Part shown: piece after piece, positions 41,523 to 49,714 of the stretch
Numbering within the stretch: position 1 is the stretch's first letter
Layout: each line of letters starts with the position of its first letter
Made by a program: the position numbers and the translations under genes
The notes under the pieces: model-generated
Database searches by the model: none
What the model was told of the DNA's origin: nothing
Seen by the model: only the letters and a program-made list of their open reading frames with translations
Assembly (NCBI RefSeq): GCF_024703995.1
Contig: NZ_JAMXQV010000029.1
Coordinates: forward strand, 1-64,000
Reading direction: 5' to 3'
Length of the DNA stretch: 64,000 nucleotides
Origin: Amycolatopsis iheyensis
GTDB taxonomy: Bacteria > Actinomycetota > Actinomycetes > Mycobacteriales > Pseudonocardiaceae

Positions 41523-42386
41523 CTACGCCCCGGTTCCGACGACGCTCACCGGGCACGGTGCGTAGCGCAGGACAGTCCGGCTCACCGAACTGCACAACAC
41601 ACGCCTGAGCGGATTCCGGCGGTTGTCGCCCACGACGAGCAGCGCGGCGCGGGTCGCGCGGGCGAGCAACGCCCGCTCCGGGAAGTCCCGGACCAGCTCG
41701 TGTTCGAACGGGACCTCGGGGTAAACCGAAAGCCACTCCGCCAGCTCGGCCACCATCATCGCCGACGGACCGGAAAGCCTGCGTGACCGGCCCGTCATGG
41801 CGTGGACGAGGCGCACCGGGGCCGCGTGCCGTTGCGCGAAGTCCAACGCGAACGCCAGGGTGGCGGAATTGTCGGCCACCGGGTCGAGACCGACGAGAAC
41901 CGGGAGATGCGCAGTCCCTTCGGCCGGATCGTCACCTCGGACGACGACGAGCGGCCGCCCGGACGACCTCGCGAGCGCCGCGGTGGTCGACCCGAAGACC
42001 GCCCGGGCCGGCGACCTCGTCCCCGGCGGCCCCACCACCACCATCACCGCTCCGGCCCGGGCAGCCACGCGAGCGAGCGCCGGCCCGGGCACGTCTTCGA
42101 GCAGGACCGTCCGAACCTCGAGGTCGGGGTGCGAGTGACCGATCTCCCGTACGGTTTCCCGTGTCTGCGCCTCAGCCTCTTCGCGCAGCCGATCGGCTCC
42201 CGGGCTCGGCGGCGCGAGTGCCATCTCGGGGTACTGGGTGCCCGGCCAGCTCCCCTCCACAGCGCGAGCGAGGACGAGTGCGCCGCGCCGACGGTCGGCC
42301 TCCGCCGCCGCCCAGAACACGGCGCGCAACGACTCTCGCGTGCCGTCGTACCCGGAAACGACGACCGCCGGCTCCGTCGTGGTCAC
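41523..42386 (-). CDS. Tandem-domain universal stress protein
   Basis: A 287-residue protein with two Usp domains (residues about 5-150 and 160-287). The first has VVVSGYDGTRESLRAVFWAA and an MVVVGPPGTRSPARAVFGS loop like the ATP-binding G-2X-G-9X-G motif. The second has VLVGLDPVADNSATLAFAL and LLVVGDNRRNPLRRVL. The GTG overlaps the SPW stop (GTGA). Such proteins accumulate under stress; the partner is unknown. Confidence 0.88.
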   Translation of the reverse strand: MTTTEPAVVVSGYDGTRESLRAVFWAAAEADRRRGALVLARAVEGSWPGTQYPEMALAPPSPGADRLREEAEAQTRETVREIGHSHPDLEVRTVLLEDVPGPALARVAARAGAVMVVVGPPGTRSPARAVFGSTTAALARSSGRPLVVVRGDDPAEGTAHLPVLVGLDPVADNSATLAFALDFAQRHAAPVRLVHAMTGRSRRLSGPSAMMVAELAEWLSVYPEVPFEHELVRDFPERALLARATRAALLVVGDNRRNPLRRVLCSSVSRTVLRYAPCPVSVVGTGA

Positions 42387-42802
42387 CGCTTGCTCCGATC
42401 GTGCAGTGCCCGGCTCAGGACGGCCACGCCGATCGCCCACAGCGTGAGGACCACGGCGCCGGACGCGACATCGCTCGTGGTCGTCGCCGGAGCCGGCGTC
42501 CCGTCGTTGTAGCCGAGGGCGGTCGGTGCCACGATCAGCCAGGCCCCGGCGAGCGGGAGCACCGGCCGCCAGACGTGCGCGGTCGCCGGCGCCACGAGCT
42601 GCGCGGCTCCGCACAGCACCACGACCGTGCCGACGAGCACGTCGTTCCAGTAGCCGTTGAAGCCACCGCCGCTCAGCTGTTGGTCCAGCTGGAACGGGGA
42701 AAACGCCAGCCACAAGCCGGTCAAGAAGGTCAGGGCGTTCACGGTGGCCAGCGCCAGGCTGTGCGCGGCCACGCTCGTCCGGGACAGGGTCCGGGTCCTC
42801 AT
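42383..42802 (-). CDS. SPW-repeat membrane protein (second copy)
   Basis: A 139-residue protein with four membrane helices and two related halves (NALTFLTGLWLAFSPFQL and LAGAWLIVAPTALGY), like the product at 32201. The ATG at 42802 follows GAAAGGAG with about 30 bases of leader from the -10 of site 7; an upstream in-frame start at 42865 would lie within the promoter. It is first in the SPW/Usp/hypothetical/helical/membrane operon. Confidence 0.8.
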   Translation of the reverse strand: MRTRTLSRTSVAAHSLALATVNALTFLTGLWLAFSPFQLDQQLSGGGFNGYWNDVLVGTVVVLCGAAQLVAPATAHVWRPVLPLAGAWLIVAPTALGYNDGTPAPATTTSDVASGAVVLTLWAIGVAVLSRALHDRSKR

Positions 42803-42837
42803 GGGTCCTCGGCTCCTTTCGTCGCGCGTGCGGCTCC

Positions 42838-42884
42838 ACCCTCTCGCGGGAGGACGTCGCTGCACCTGACGATCAGCTTGCGAT
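42838..42884 (-). promoter_or_regulatory. 11-bp repeat promoter, site 7 (SPW/Usp operon)
   Basis: On the minus strand ATCGCAAGC (42884-42876) and ATCGTCAGG are 11 bp apart; 22 bases on is GAGGGT (42843-42838). It starts 6 bases after the ehuA stop. The leader to ATG 42802 is about 30 bases with a ribosome-binding site, like site 3. Confidence 0.72.
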
Positions 42885-42889
42885 CCGCC

Positions 42890-43672
42890 TCAGCCGCGTT
42901 CGAGCACCGCCTTCAGGAAGGTTCTCGTGCGCTCCTGAGTGGGTGCGGTGAACAGTTCCTCCGGCGGGGCGTCCTCGAGAATCCGGCCGTGGTCGAACAT
43001 CAGCACCCGGTCGGAGACGTGCCGGGCGAACTCCATTTCGTGCGTCACGCACAGGATCGTGATGTCGGTGCTCGCGGCGATCTCCTTGAGCACCGCCAGG
43101 ACTTCGGCGACCAGCTCGGGGTCGAGTGCCGAGGTGACCTCGTCGAGCAGCAGCACCTGGGGGCGCATCGCGAGGGCACGGGCGATCGCCACCCGCTGCT
43201 GCTGGCCACCCGACAGCCGCGCCGGGTGGGCGTCCATCTTGTCGGCGAGACCCACCAGCTGCAGCAGCTGCGCCGCGCGCGCGTCGGCCTCCTCTTTGGA
43301 CAGACCGAGTACCCGCAGCGGCGCCTCGACGATGTTCTGCCGGACGTTCATGTTCGGGAAGAGGTTGAAGTGCTGGAAGACCATCCCGATGCGCTTGCGC
43401 GCCGCCCGGAGATGACGCTCGTCGGCCGGAACGAGGCCGCTGTCCTTCAGCCGGTGGCTCAGGCACTGCCCGCCGACGTGGATGGTGCCGCCGTCCACGC
43501 GTTCCAGGGTCATCAGCAGCCGCAGGATGGTGGTCTTGCCCGATCCGCTCGGCCCGATCAGCGAGACGAACTCGCCGCGGCCGACGCGGAAGCTCAGCTC
43601 GTCGAGCACGACGTGGTCGCCGAACCGCTTGACCACCTGGTCGAACCGGATCATCTCAGAGCTGTCCGACAC
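42890..43672 (-). CDS. ehuA: Ectoine/hydroxyectoine-type ABC transporter ATPase (EhuA-like)
   Basis: A 260-residue ATPase with GPSGSGKTT Walker [16 protein letters not shown] signature, [12 protein letters not shown]alker B and THEMEFAR switch. [13 protein letters not shown] and the [11 protein letters not shown] insert match the EhuA subgroup of polar amino-acid ATPases. The GTG overlaps the EhuD-like gene by 17 bases. It is the last gene of the importer operon. Confidence 0.86.
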   Translation of the reverse strand: MSDSSEMIRFDQVVKRFGDHVVLDELSFRVGRGEFVSLIGPSGSGKTTILRLLMTLERVDGGTIHVGGQCLSHRLKDSGLVPADERHLRAARKRIGMVFQHFNLFPNMNVRQNIVEAPLRVLGLSKEEADARAAQLLQLVGLADKMDAHPARLSGGQQQRVAIARALAMRPQVLLLDEVTSALDPELVAEVLAVLKEIAASTDITILCVTHEMEFARHVSDRVLMFDHGRILEDAPPEELFTAPTQERTRTFLKAVLERG

Positions 43673-44312
43673 GACGCTCCACCTTCCGCACGAGGATCGA
43701 CGCGGGCAGGCTCACCAGGAGGAACAACACTCCGGCGAGGGTGTAGGGCTCGATGACGCGGAAGGTCTCGGCGCCGACCTCCTTGGCCCGGTTGAGCACG
43801 TCGAGCACGCCGATGGCGAGCAACAGCGGCACCTCCTTGAACATCGAGATCGTGTAGTTCCCCAGCGCGGGCAGGACCCGCGGGATCGCCTGCGGCAACA
43901 CCACGCCCGTCCACACCCGCCGCCGGGGCAGGTTCAGCGCCACCGCCGCCTCCCACTGGCCGGCCGGTACCGCTTCGATCCCGGCGCGGTAGACGTCTGC
44001 TGTGTAGCAGGCGTAGTGCACGCCGAGGGCGATAACGCCGGTCACGAACCCGGAGAGCTTCAGCCCGATGGCCGGCTCGATCAGGTAGTACAGCGCGAAC
44101 ACCTGGATGAGCAGCGGCGTGCTCCGGATGAACTCGACCACGCCCGCCACGACCGGGCTCAGCACCGGGACGCGAGCCCGGCGCAACAGGGCGAACACGA
44201 TGCCCAGCGCGTAGGCGAGCACCGAACCGAGCAGCGTCAGTTCGACGGTGGTGAGCAAACCGTCCAGCAGCAGCGGCACCGACGCGGCCGCGCTGTCCCA
44301 GTCCCAGTCCAC
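43656..44312 (-). CDS. ehuD: Ectoine-type ABC permease (EhuD-like)
   Basis: A 218-residue permease with five helices; the EAA-type loop is AGQWEAAVALNLPRRRVWTGVVLPQA and EFIRSTPLLIQVFALYY is the usual His/Glu-type permease start. Subgroup assignment rests on its place beside EhuA-, EhuB- and EhuC-like genes. The GTG start lies 1 base after the EhuC-like stop. Confidence 0.84.
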   Translation of the reverse strand: MDWDWDSAAASVPLLLDGLLTTVELTLLGSVLAYALGIVFALLRRARVPVLSPVVAGVVEFIRSTPLLIQVFALYYLIEPAIGLKLSGFVTGVIALGVHYACYTADVYRAGIEAVPAGQWEAAVALNLPRRRVWTGVVLPQAIPRVLPALGNYTISMFKEVPLLLAIGVLDVLNRAKEVGAETFRVIEPYTLAGVLFLLVSLPASILVRKVERRVGQL

Positions 44313-44313
44313 C

Positions 44314-44988
44314 TCACACCCCCGCGGTCCGGCGCCCGAGCCGACGCGCCCCGGCGCGCTCGAGCACCCGCATGCCGTACTTGATCAGCAACGCCAGCGC
44401 CAGGTACAGCACCAGCTCGGTACCGTAGATCCACCCGATGTCCTGCCCGAAGACCGGCCGGAGCAGCTCACCGTGTTCGGCGATGTCGCCGGCCGAGATG
44501 AACGACAGCAGCGCGGTGCTCTTCAGCAGCTGGATGAACAGGTTCGTGAACGGCGGCAGCATCTCGACCACGGCCTGCGGCAGCAGGACGCGCCACATCC
44601 GCTGGACCGGCGACAGGTTCAGCGCGATCGCCCCCTCGTACTGGGCCCGGGGGATGGAGTTCACGGCGCCGCGGACGATCTCCGCGCCGTAGGCGCCGTG
44701 GTTCAGGCCCAGCACGAGGATGCCGGCGAACAGCGGGACGAGTTTGAAGCCCACCAGTGCGGGCAGCACGAAGTAGAGCCAGAACAGCTGGACCACTTCG
44801 GAGGTGCCCCGGAAGACTTCGACGTAGACCCGGCTGATCGCCCGGACCACCCGCGAACGCGAGACCAGCGCGAGCCCCGCGGCGAACGCCAGCACGATCG
44901 TCAGGGCGATCCCGCCGGCCGCGGCGGACACCGTCGTCGTCAGGCCCTGCAGGATCGACGGCAGGATCGTGCCGAAGGAGTCAGGCAA
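44314..44988 (-). CDS. ehuC: Ectoine-type ABC permease (EhuC-like)
   Basis: A 224-residue permease with five helices, EVFRGTSEVVQLFWLYFVLP and the loop RAQYEGAIALNLSPVQRMWRVLLPQA. The only reasonable start is TTG 44988, 12 bases after the binding-protein stop. The partner permease follows directly. Confidence 0.84.
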   Translation of the reverse strand: MPDSFGTILPSILQGLTTTVSAAAGGIALTIVLAFAAGLALVSRSRVVRAISRVYVEVFRGTSEVVQLFWLYFVLPALVGFKLVPLFAGILVLGLNHGAYGAEIVRGAVNSIPRAQYEGAIALNLSPVQRMWRVLLPQAVVEMLPPFTNLFIQLLKSTALLSFISAGDIAEHGELLRPVFGQDIGWIYGTELVLYLALALLIKYGMRVLERAGARRLGRRTAGV

Positions 44989-45000
44989 GGCGATCTCGCA

Positions 45001-45906
45001 TCACGCGGTGCACAGCTTCTCGGTGGTGACGTCCGGCTTCGGCAGGTTGCTCTCGTCGAACCCGAACGGCGACGCGATCTTCACCCACTCGCCGCTGTCG
45101 TGCAGCTTCTTCAGCTCCGCGTCGAACGCCGTGCGCAGCGTGTCGTCCTCCTTGCGGAACACGAATCCACCGGCCGACACCACTGGATTCCCGCCGTCCA
45201 TCGGCACGAACCCCGGTGTCACCTCGACCGCCGCGGAGGGATTCTGCTTCACCAGCCACTTCAGCGAGATGTCGGTGAGCGCGGCGGCGTAGACGCGGCC
45301 GTCGGCGACCGCGCGCAGCATGTTGTCCTGCGTGTCGAGCGTCTGGATCTGGTCTTCGGCCACGCCGGCGCCGGTGAGGTAGCCCTTCTCGACCGCGGCC
45401 GAGAGCACCGCCACCTTGACCTTCTTCGCGGCCACGTCTTCGAGCTTCAGCACGCCCTGCGGATTCCCCTTCGGCACCAGCAGAGCCGTGAGCGCCGAAT
45501 AGTCGGGCGCCGAGAAGTCCGCGGCTTGGCAGCGCTTCCCGGTGATGTTCATCCCCGCGGCTACGACGTCGAACTGCTTCGCAGTGAGCGCGGGGATGAG
45601 CTGGTCGAACGGAACCACGCTGGCCTGCACGCCGTCGATGCCCAGCGCCTTGAACACCGCGCGGGCCACTTCCGGCGCTTCGCCGGTCGTCTTCCCCGAG
45701 CTGTCGGCGAATCCGTACGGCGCTTCGTTCGCGATGCCGATCCTGATCGTCTTGGCGTCCTTGGCCGCTTGCAAGGCATCCTTGCCATCGCCGGCACCAC
45801 CGGTGCTCTCGCACGCCGACAGCGCCCCGGCCCCACCGAGCACGACCGCCGTGGTCAGCGCCGTCCGCCGCAGCATGTCGCGGCGAGTCCATCCTCCGTG
45901 CGTCAT
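45001..45906 (-). CDS. ehuB: Ectoine-type ABC substrate-binding lipoprotein (EhuB-like)
   Basis: A 301-residue lipoprotein. TRRDMLRRTAL is a twin-arginine-like start, followed by lipobox ALSAC. The type-3 binding fold shows IRIGIANEAPYGFADSSGK, DVVAAGMNITGKRCQAADFS and an SSAAVEKGYL-like hinge. The ATG at 45906 follows GAAGGGG; a GTG at 45912 is possible. A leader of about 110 bases separates it from the -10 of site 8. Confidence 0.86.
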   Translation of the reverse strand: MTHGGWTRRDMLRRTALTTAVVLGGAGALSACESTGGAGDGKDALQAAKDAKTIRIGIANEAPYGFADSSGKTTGEAPEVARAVFKALGIDGVQASVVPFDQLIPALTAKQFDVVAAGMNITGKRCQAADFSAPDYSALTALLVPKGNPQGVLKLEDVAAKKVKVAVLSAAVEKGYLTGAGVAEDQIQTLDTQDNMLRAVADGRVYAAALTDISLKWLVKQNPSAAVEVTPGFVPMDGGNPVVSAGGFVFRKEDDTLRTAFDAELKKLHDSGEWVKIASPFGFDESNLPKPDVTTEKLCTA

Positions 45907-46021
45907 TCGCACCCCTTCACGATCCGAGTGGCCACGAACCTAGGCGCGAATTTCTTTCACCACAAAGAAAACGTCGAATGCTGTTACTCGAACGTGACTA
46001 GCACTTGCCGGACAACCTTTC

Positions 46022-46068
46022 AGTGTCACCGAAATCCGCACCATCCCACCTGACGATCACCTTACGAT
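46022..46068 (-). promoter_or_regulatory. 11-bp repeat promoter, site 8 (ectoine importer)
   Basis: On the minus strand ATCGTAAGG (46068-46060) and ATCGTCAGG are 11 bp apart; 22 bases on is GACACT (46027-46022). It drives the ehuB-like gene and the operon behind it. Its mirror partner lies at 46080. Confidence 0.72.
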
Positions 46069-46079
46069 TCGCGGCCCTG

Positions 46080-46133
46080 ATCGTAAGAGGACCGTCAGGT
46101 CAGGCTGCGCGTCCGGCGTCACCGACCGGGTAC
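46080..46133 (+). promoter_or_regulatory. Mirror 11-bp repeat (site 9) plus SigB-type promoter
   Basis: ATCGTAAGA (46080-46088) and ACCGTCAGG (46091-46099) point away from site 8, so the divergent region has two outward repeats. No good hexamer lies 22 bases on. Instead GCGT (46109-46112), 15 bases, then GGGTAC (46128-46133) fits the Streptomyces SigB-type consensus GNNT-N14-16-GGGTAY, upstream of the gene at 46178. Confidence 0.5.
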
Positions 46134-46177
46134 TCCTCCTTCGTAAGCCCCGAACGACCGACCTAGGGAGAGAACCC

Positions 46178-46813
46178 TTGCCTCGCCCGAATAGTTCACG
46201 CCTACTGTCCCTCGTCGCCACATCAGCCGGTGTTCTGGGACTGGTCGGCTGCGGCAGCAGCGAGCCCGCCACGACCACTCCGAGCACATCCGCGCCATCG
46301 TCGACCGCATCACCGACGTACACCGTCACCGCGAGTACGACGAAATCAACTTCGCCGCCACCATCGACGTCCGCGGTACCCAGCGGAAACAACCTTTGCG
46401 GCGCAGGCGATGTCGAGTTGGCTCTCGGCAAAGGAGACGCCGCGGCGGGATCGCTCTACCGCCCCCTGCTGATCACCAACAAGAAGGTGGAACCGTGCAC
46501 CGTGCAGGGTTTCCCCGGAGTGTCCTATGTGGCCGGTGACGACGGTCATCAGGTGGGTGAAGCCGCCTACCGCAGCGGAACGAAGGGAGATCCGGTCCGG
46601 CTGAAGCCAGGACAGACCGCGGCGGCGGTCATCCAGTTGGTGAACGTGCACAACTACCCGGACGACATCTGCCGGCCGACACCGGTACGCGGCCTGCGCA
46701 TCTACCTGCCGCAGGAAACCGACTCGAACTTCGTGCCCATGCCGGGAACGGGCTGCGCGAACGACGATCTCCCCGGCAACCAGCTCTCCGTCAAGACCGT
46801 GCACCCGGCCTGA
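46178..46813 (+). CDS. DUF4232-domain lipoprotein
   Basis: A 211-residue lipoprotein with lipobox LGLVGC, a Ser/Thr/Pro-rich linker (residues about 25-70), then DUF4232 with its conserved Cys pairs (NLCGAGDVELALGKGDAAAG, KVEPCTVQGFPGVSYV, DICRPTPVRGLRIYLPQ, GTGC). The TTG start follows GGGAGAG. The domain role is unknown. A SigB-type promoter upstream suggests stress induction. Confidence 0.84.
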   Translation: MPRPNSSRLLSLVATSAGVLGLVGCGSSEPATTTPSTSAPSSTASPTYTVTASTTKSTSPPPSTSAVPSGNNLCGAGDVELALGKGDAAAGSLYRPLLITNKKVEPCTVQGFPGVSYVAGDDGHQVGEAAYRSGTKGDPVRLKPGQTAAAVIQLVNVHNYPDDICRPTPVRGLRIYLPQETDSNFVPMPGTGCANDDLPGNQLSVKTVHPA

Positions 46814-46845
46814 CCGCCGACTTCGAAAGGATTCGCTGAGTCACC

Positions 46846-47061
46846 ATGATCAAGGCGTTCGTCCGCGAGTTCCCGACCGTGCACCTGGTGATCGGCGTGG
46901 CCGGCAACCTGATCTTCTTCGTCGGCAGTGTCTTGTTCGTCTGGCACAGCACCGAGCTGCTCGCGATCTGGCTGTTCATCGCCGGCTCGTTCGGGATGCT
47001 GCTCGGCGCCGTCGGCCAGGCGCTGTACCTGCACGAGCGACACCGGCTCTCAACGGAGTAA
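46846..47061 (+). CDS. YrhK-like small membrane protein
   Basis: A 71-residue protein with two membrane helices of the YrhK family (VIGVAGNLIFFVGSVLF and LFIAGSFGMLLGAVGQAL). The ATG is 32 bases after the DUF4232 stop, in the same direction. The function is unknown. Confidence 0.78.
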   Translation: MIKAFVREFPTVHLVIGVAGNLIFFVGSVLFVWHSTELLAIWLFIAGSFGMLLGAVGQALYLHERHRLSTE

Positions 47062-47121
47062 GCTCGCTGGTGGAGTGCCGGGAAGCCTGGTCGGCGTCGT
47101 CATCGAACGCGGAGGCTTCCC

Positions 47122-48024
47122 ATGACGATCGACGCGATCGGCCTGACCAAGAACTACCGCGACGTGGTCGCGGTCGACGAGCTCGACCTGCACGTGGCAC
47201 CCGGCGAAATCCACGCCCTGCTCGGTCTCAACGGCGCGGGCAAGACGACCACCATCCGGATGCTGCTCGGCATGGTCCGCCCCACCAGCGGCCGGGTGTC
47301 GGTGCTGGGTACGGCGGTCCGGCCCGGTGCGTACTCGGTCTGGTCCCGGGTCGGCCACCTCGTCGAAACTCCGTCCGCCTATCCCGACCTCACCGTCGAA
47401 GAGAACGTCCGGCTGGCCGCGCGCCTGCACGCCGTGCGCGACGAGACGGCCGTCGCCGAAGTCATCTCACGGCTGGGCCTCGACCACCACCGCCGGCACC
47501 GCGCACGGACGCTGTCGCTCGGCAACAAGCAGCGTCTCAGCCTCGCCAAAGCGCTGGTCCACCGGCCCGAACTGCTCGTACTCGACGAACCGGCGAACGG
47601 CCTCGACCCGGCCGGCGTCGTCGAGATCCGGCAGCTGCTGCACGACCTCGCCCACCGCGACGGCGTCACGGTGCTGCTGTCCAGCCACATCCTGACCGAA
47701 GTCGCCCGCCTCGCGACCCGGATCGGCGTACTCGACCGCGGCCGGCTCGTCTGGGCCGGTGCCGCCGCCGACCTGATCGCCCAGGCCCGCCCCCGGCTGC
47801 GCGTCGGCGTCCGCGACCACGACCGAGCCGCCGCGGTGCTCCGCGCGGCCGGGCACCCCACCGAGGAAGACGACCACGGACTCGCGCTCGCGGGCGACCG
47901 GGCGATCCGCCACCCGGACGAAGTCGCCACGCTGCTCGTCGAAGCGGGCTGCCCGCCCACCCGGCTCGCCGTCGACCAAGAAGACCTGGAAACGTGCTTC
48001 CTCCGCCTGGTCGGCGCGGCGTGA
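47122..48024 (+). CDS. ABC exporter ATPase
   Basis: A 300-residue ATPase with Walker A GLNGAGKTTT, signature LSLGNKQRLSLAKAL, Walker B LLVLDEPANGLDP and LLSSHIL. The C-terminal extension resembles the DrrA/CcmA export group. The stop overlaps the permease GTG (GTGA). The substrate is unknown (drug, lipid or peptide). Confidence 0.9.
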   Translation: MTIDAIGLTKNYRDVVAVDELDLHVAPGEIHALLGLNGAGKTTTIRMLLGMVRPTSGRVSVLGTAVRPGAYSVWSRVGHLVETPSAYPDLTVEENVRLAARLHAVRDETAVAEVISRLGLDHHRRHRARTLSLGNKQRLSLAKALVHRPELLVLDEPANGLDPAGVVEIRQLLHDLAHRDGVTVLLSSHILTEVARLATRIGVLDRGRLVWAGAAADLIAQARPRLRVGVRDHDRAAAVLRAAGHPTEEDDHGLALAGDRAIRHPDEVATLLVEAGCPPTRLAVDQEDLETCFLRLVGAA

Positions 48025-48800
48025 ACGCCGCCATCTGGGCCGAAGTGCTCAAAGCCCGCCGGTCACGGCTGCCGTGGACGACCGGGATCGCATTCACGAT
48101 CGCGGCCGGCTTCGGCGGCCTGGTCATGTTCATCCTCCAGGACGTCGGCCGCGCCCGAGCCCTCGGCCTGCTCGGCACCAAAGCCGCGCTCACCGGCGGC
48201 ACCGCGGACTGGCCCGGCTACTTCGCCCTGCTGTCCCAGACCGTCGCGGTCGGCGGCACGCTGCTATTCGGGCTCATAGTGGTGTGGGTGTTCGGCCGGG
48301 AGTTCAGCCAGGACACGGCCAAGGACCTGCTGGCCCTGCCGACCCCGCGCGCCGCGATCGTCGGCGCCAAGTTCGGAGTCACCGCGGTCTGGTGCCTCCT
48401 GCTCTCGCTCTACACCTACGGGCTCGGGCTGGCGATCGGAGCGGCGATCGGCTTGCCCGGCTGGTCATTGCCGGTTGCGGCCGGCGGCCTGGGGAAGCTG
48501 CTGCTCACCACGGTGATGACGATCGCGCTGGTGACGCCGTTCGCCCTGGCCGCCAGCGCCAGGCGCGGCTACCTGGCCGGAGTGGCTGCCATGTTCGCGG
48601 CGACCTTCCTGGCGCAGGTCGTCGCCCTGCTCGGCTACGGCCGGTTCTTCCCCTGGTCGGTCCCGGCCCTTTTCGCCGGGACTGCCGGCGCCGAAGGTGA
48701 ACTGCCCGGTCCCGTCGGGTACGCCCTGGTCGTGCTCGTCGCCATCCTCGGAACCGCAGGCACGATCATGTGGTGGAACCGAGCCGACCACGACCGATGA
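48021..48800 (+). CDS. ABC-2-type permease
   Basis: A 259-residue protein with six membrane helices, an N-terminal cytoplasmic segment (WAEVLKARRSRLPW), then FGREFSQDTAKDLLALPT, the ABC-2 coupling region. It forms one exporter with the ATPase whose stop it overlaps. Confidence 0.9.
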   Translation: MNAAIWAEVLKARRSRLPWTTGIAFTIAAGFGGLVMFILQDVGRARALGLLGTKAALTGGTADWPGYFALLSQTVAVGGTLLFGLIVVWVFGREFSQDTAKDLLALPTPRAAIVGAKFGVTAVWCLLLSLYTYGLGLAIGAAIGLPGWSLPVAAGGLGKLLLTTVMTIALVTPFALAASARRGYLAGVAAMFAATFLAQVVALLGYGRFFPWSVPALFAGTAGAEGELPGPVGYALVVLVAILGTAGTIMWWNRADHDR

Positions 48801-48867
48801 CGGGCGGCTCGACGTCGACTAGGGTGAGCAAGCGCTCGTTCAGCACCCGTACGAGATGAGGCACGAC

Positions 48868-49245
48868 ATGGCGGTGGATCCCCGCGGCAAAGACCTCAAG
48901 CACTACCTCGCCGAAGACCCCGGCGGCCCGGTCGTGATGCTGAACCTCCTGCGGTTCCGCGAAGACGGCCGCAACAGCTACGCCCAGTACGCCGCCGCGC
49001 TCGAGAAGACCTTCTTGCCCCGCTACGGCGCTGAGGTCCTCTACGCGGGCGACGGCTCCACCTCGCTCGTCGCCGAGCAAGGCCAGGAATGGGACGCCGT
49101 GCTGCTCGTGCGCTACCCGAGCCGCGAAGCGTTCAGCCGGATGGTCGCCGACCCGGAGTACCAGGAGGTCACTCACCTGCGCACCGAAGCGCTGACCGAA
49201 GCCATCCTCCAGGCGACGACGCCCTGGTCCGGCCCAGAATTCTGA
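48868..49245 (+). CDS. DUF1330-family protein
   Basis: A 125-residue ferredoxin-like alpha+beta-barrel protein: GGPVVMLNLLRFREDGR, YAQYAAALEKTFLPRYGAEV and WDAVLLVRYPSREAFSRMVADPEY are DUF1330 hallmarks. The ATG at 48868 is preferred (GATGAGG site); an ATG at 48856 is possible. The reaction is unknown. A TAGGGT -10-like hexamer lies near 48820. Confidence 0.85.
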   Translation: MAVDPRGKDLKHYLAEDPGGPVVMLNLLRFREDGRNSYAQYAAALEKTFLPRYGAEVLYAGDGSTSLVAEQGQEWDAVLLVRYPSREAFSRMVADPEYQEVTHLRTEALTEAILQATTPWSGPEF

Positions 49246-49329
49246 CCAACCAGGGCTTCGACCTGCACCCCGGCGCCGTACAGGACTACCGTTGTGAAGG
49301 CGGGTCACCGACCGGAGCGGAGCACGGCC

Positions 49330-49695
49330 ATGGACAAGCAAGGCACGGCGCGCTTCACCATCACGCGAAACTCGATAGCCGACGCCGTTGTGCTCGGTAT
49401 TAGCGGCGAGATCGACGTGTCGACCAGCCGCGGCGCGGACGCCGGACTCCGGACAGCAAGCGAGCCGCGACCTCAACCCGCACTGGTCGTCGTCGACTTG
49501 ACCACGGTCGGCTTCTTTTCGGCTGCCGGTGTGCATTTGTTGGCGGGCTTCGGCCGGTCTTGCGAGAACCGCGGGCTCCGTCACCACATCGTCGCGACCA
49601 CCGGCACGATTGCGCGGAAGGTCGTGCTCATCACCGGCCTGAATGAAGAATTTCCCACCTTCAGCAGCGTCGACGAAGCCCTCCACGCCGCCTGA
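49330..49695 (+). CDS. STAS-domain protein (anti-sigma-factor antagonist type)
   Basis: A 121-residue single STAS domain: VVLGISGEIDVSTSRG, ALVVVDLTTVGFFSAAGVHLL. The phospho-site region FFSAAG contains a Ser in the usual place, unlike the 15176 copy. The ATG follows CGGAGCGGAG. No cognate ATPase is adjacent. Confidence 0.83.
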   Translation: MDKQGTARFTITRNSIADAVVLGISGEIDVSTSRGADAGLRTASEPRPQPALVVVDLTTVGFFSAAGVHLLAGFGRSCENRGLRHHIVATTGTIARKVVLITGLNEEFPTFSSVDEALHAA

Positions 49696-49714
49696 CCATC
49701 ATTCGGTTGCCGAG

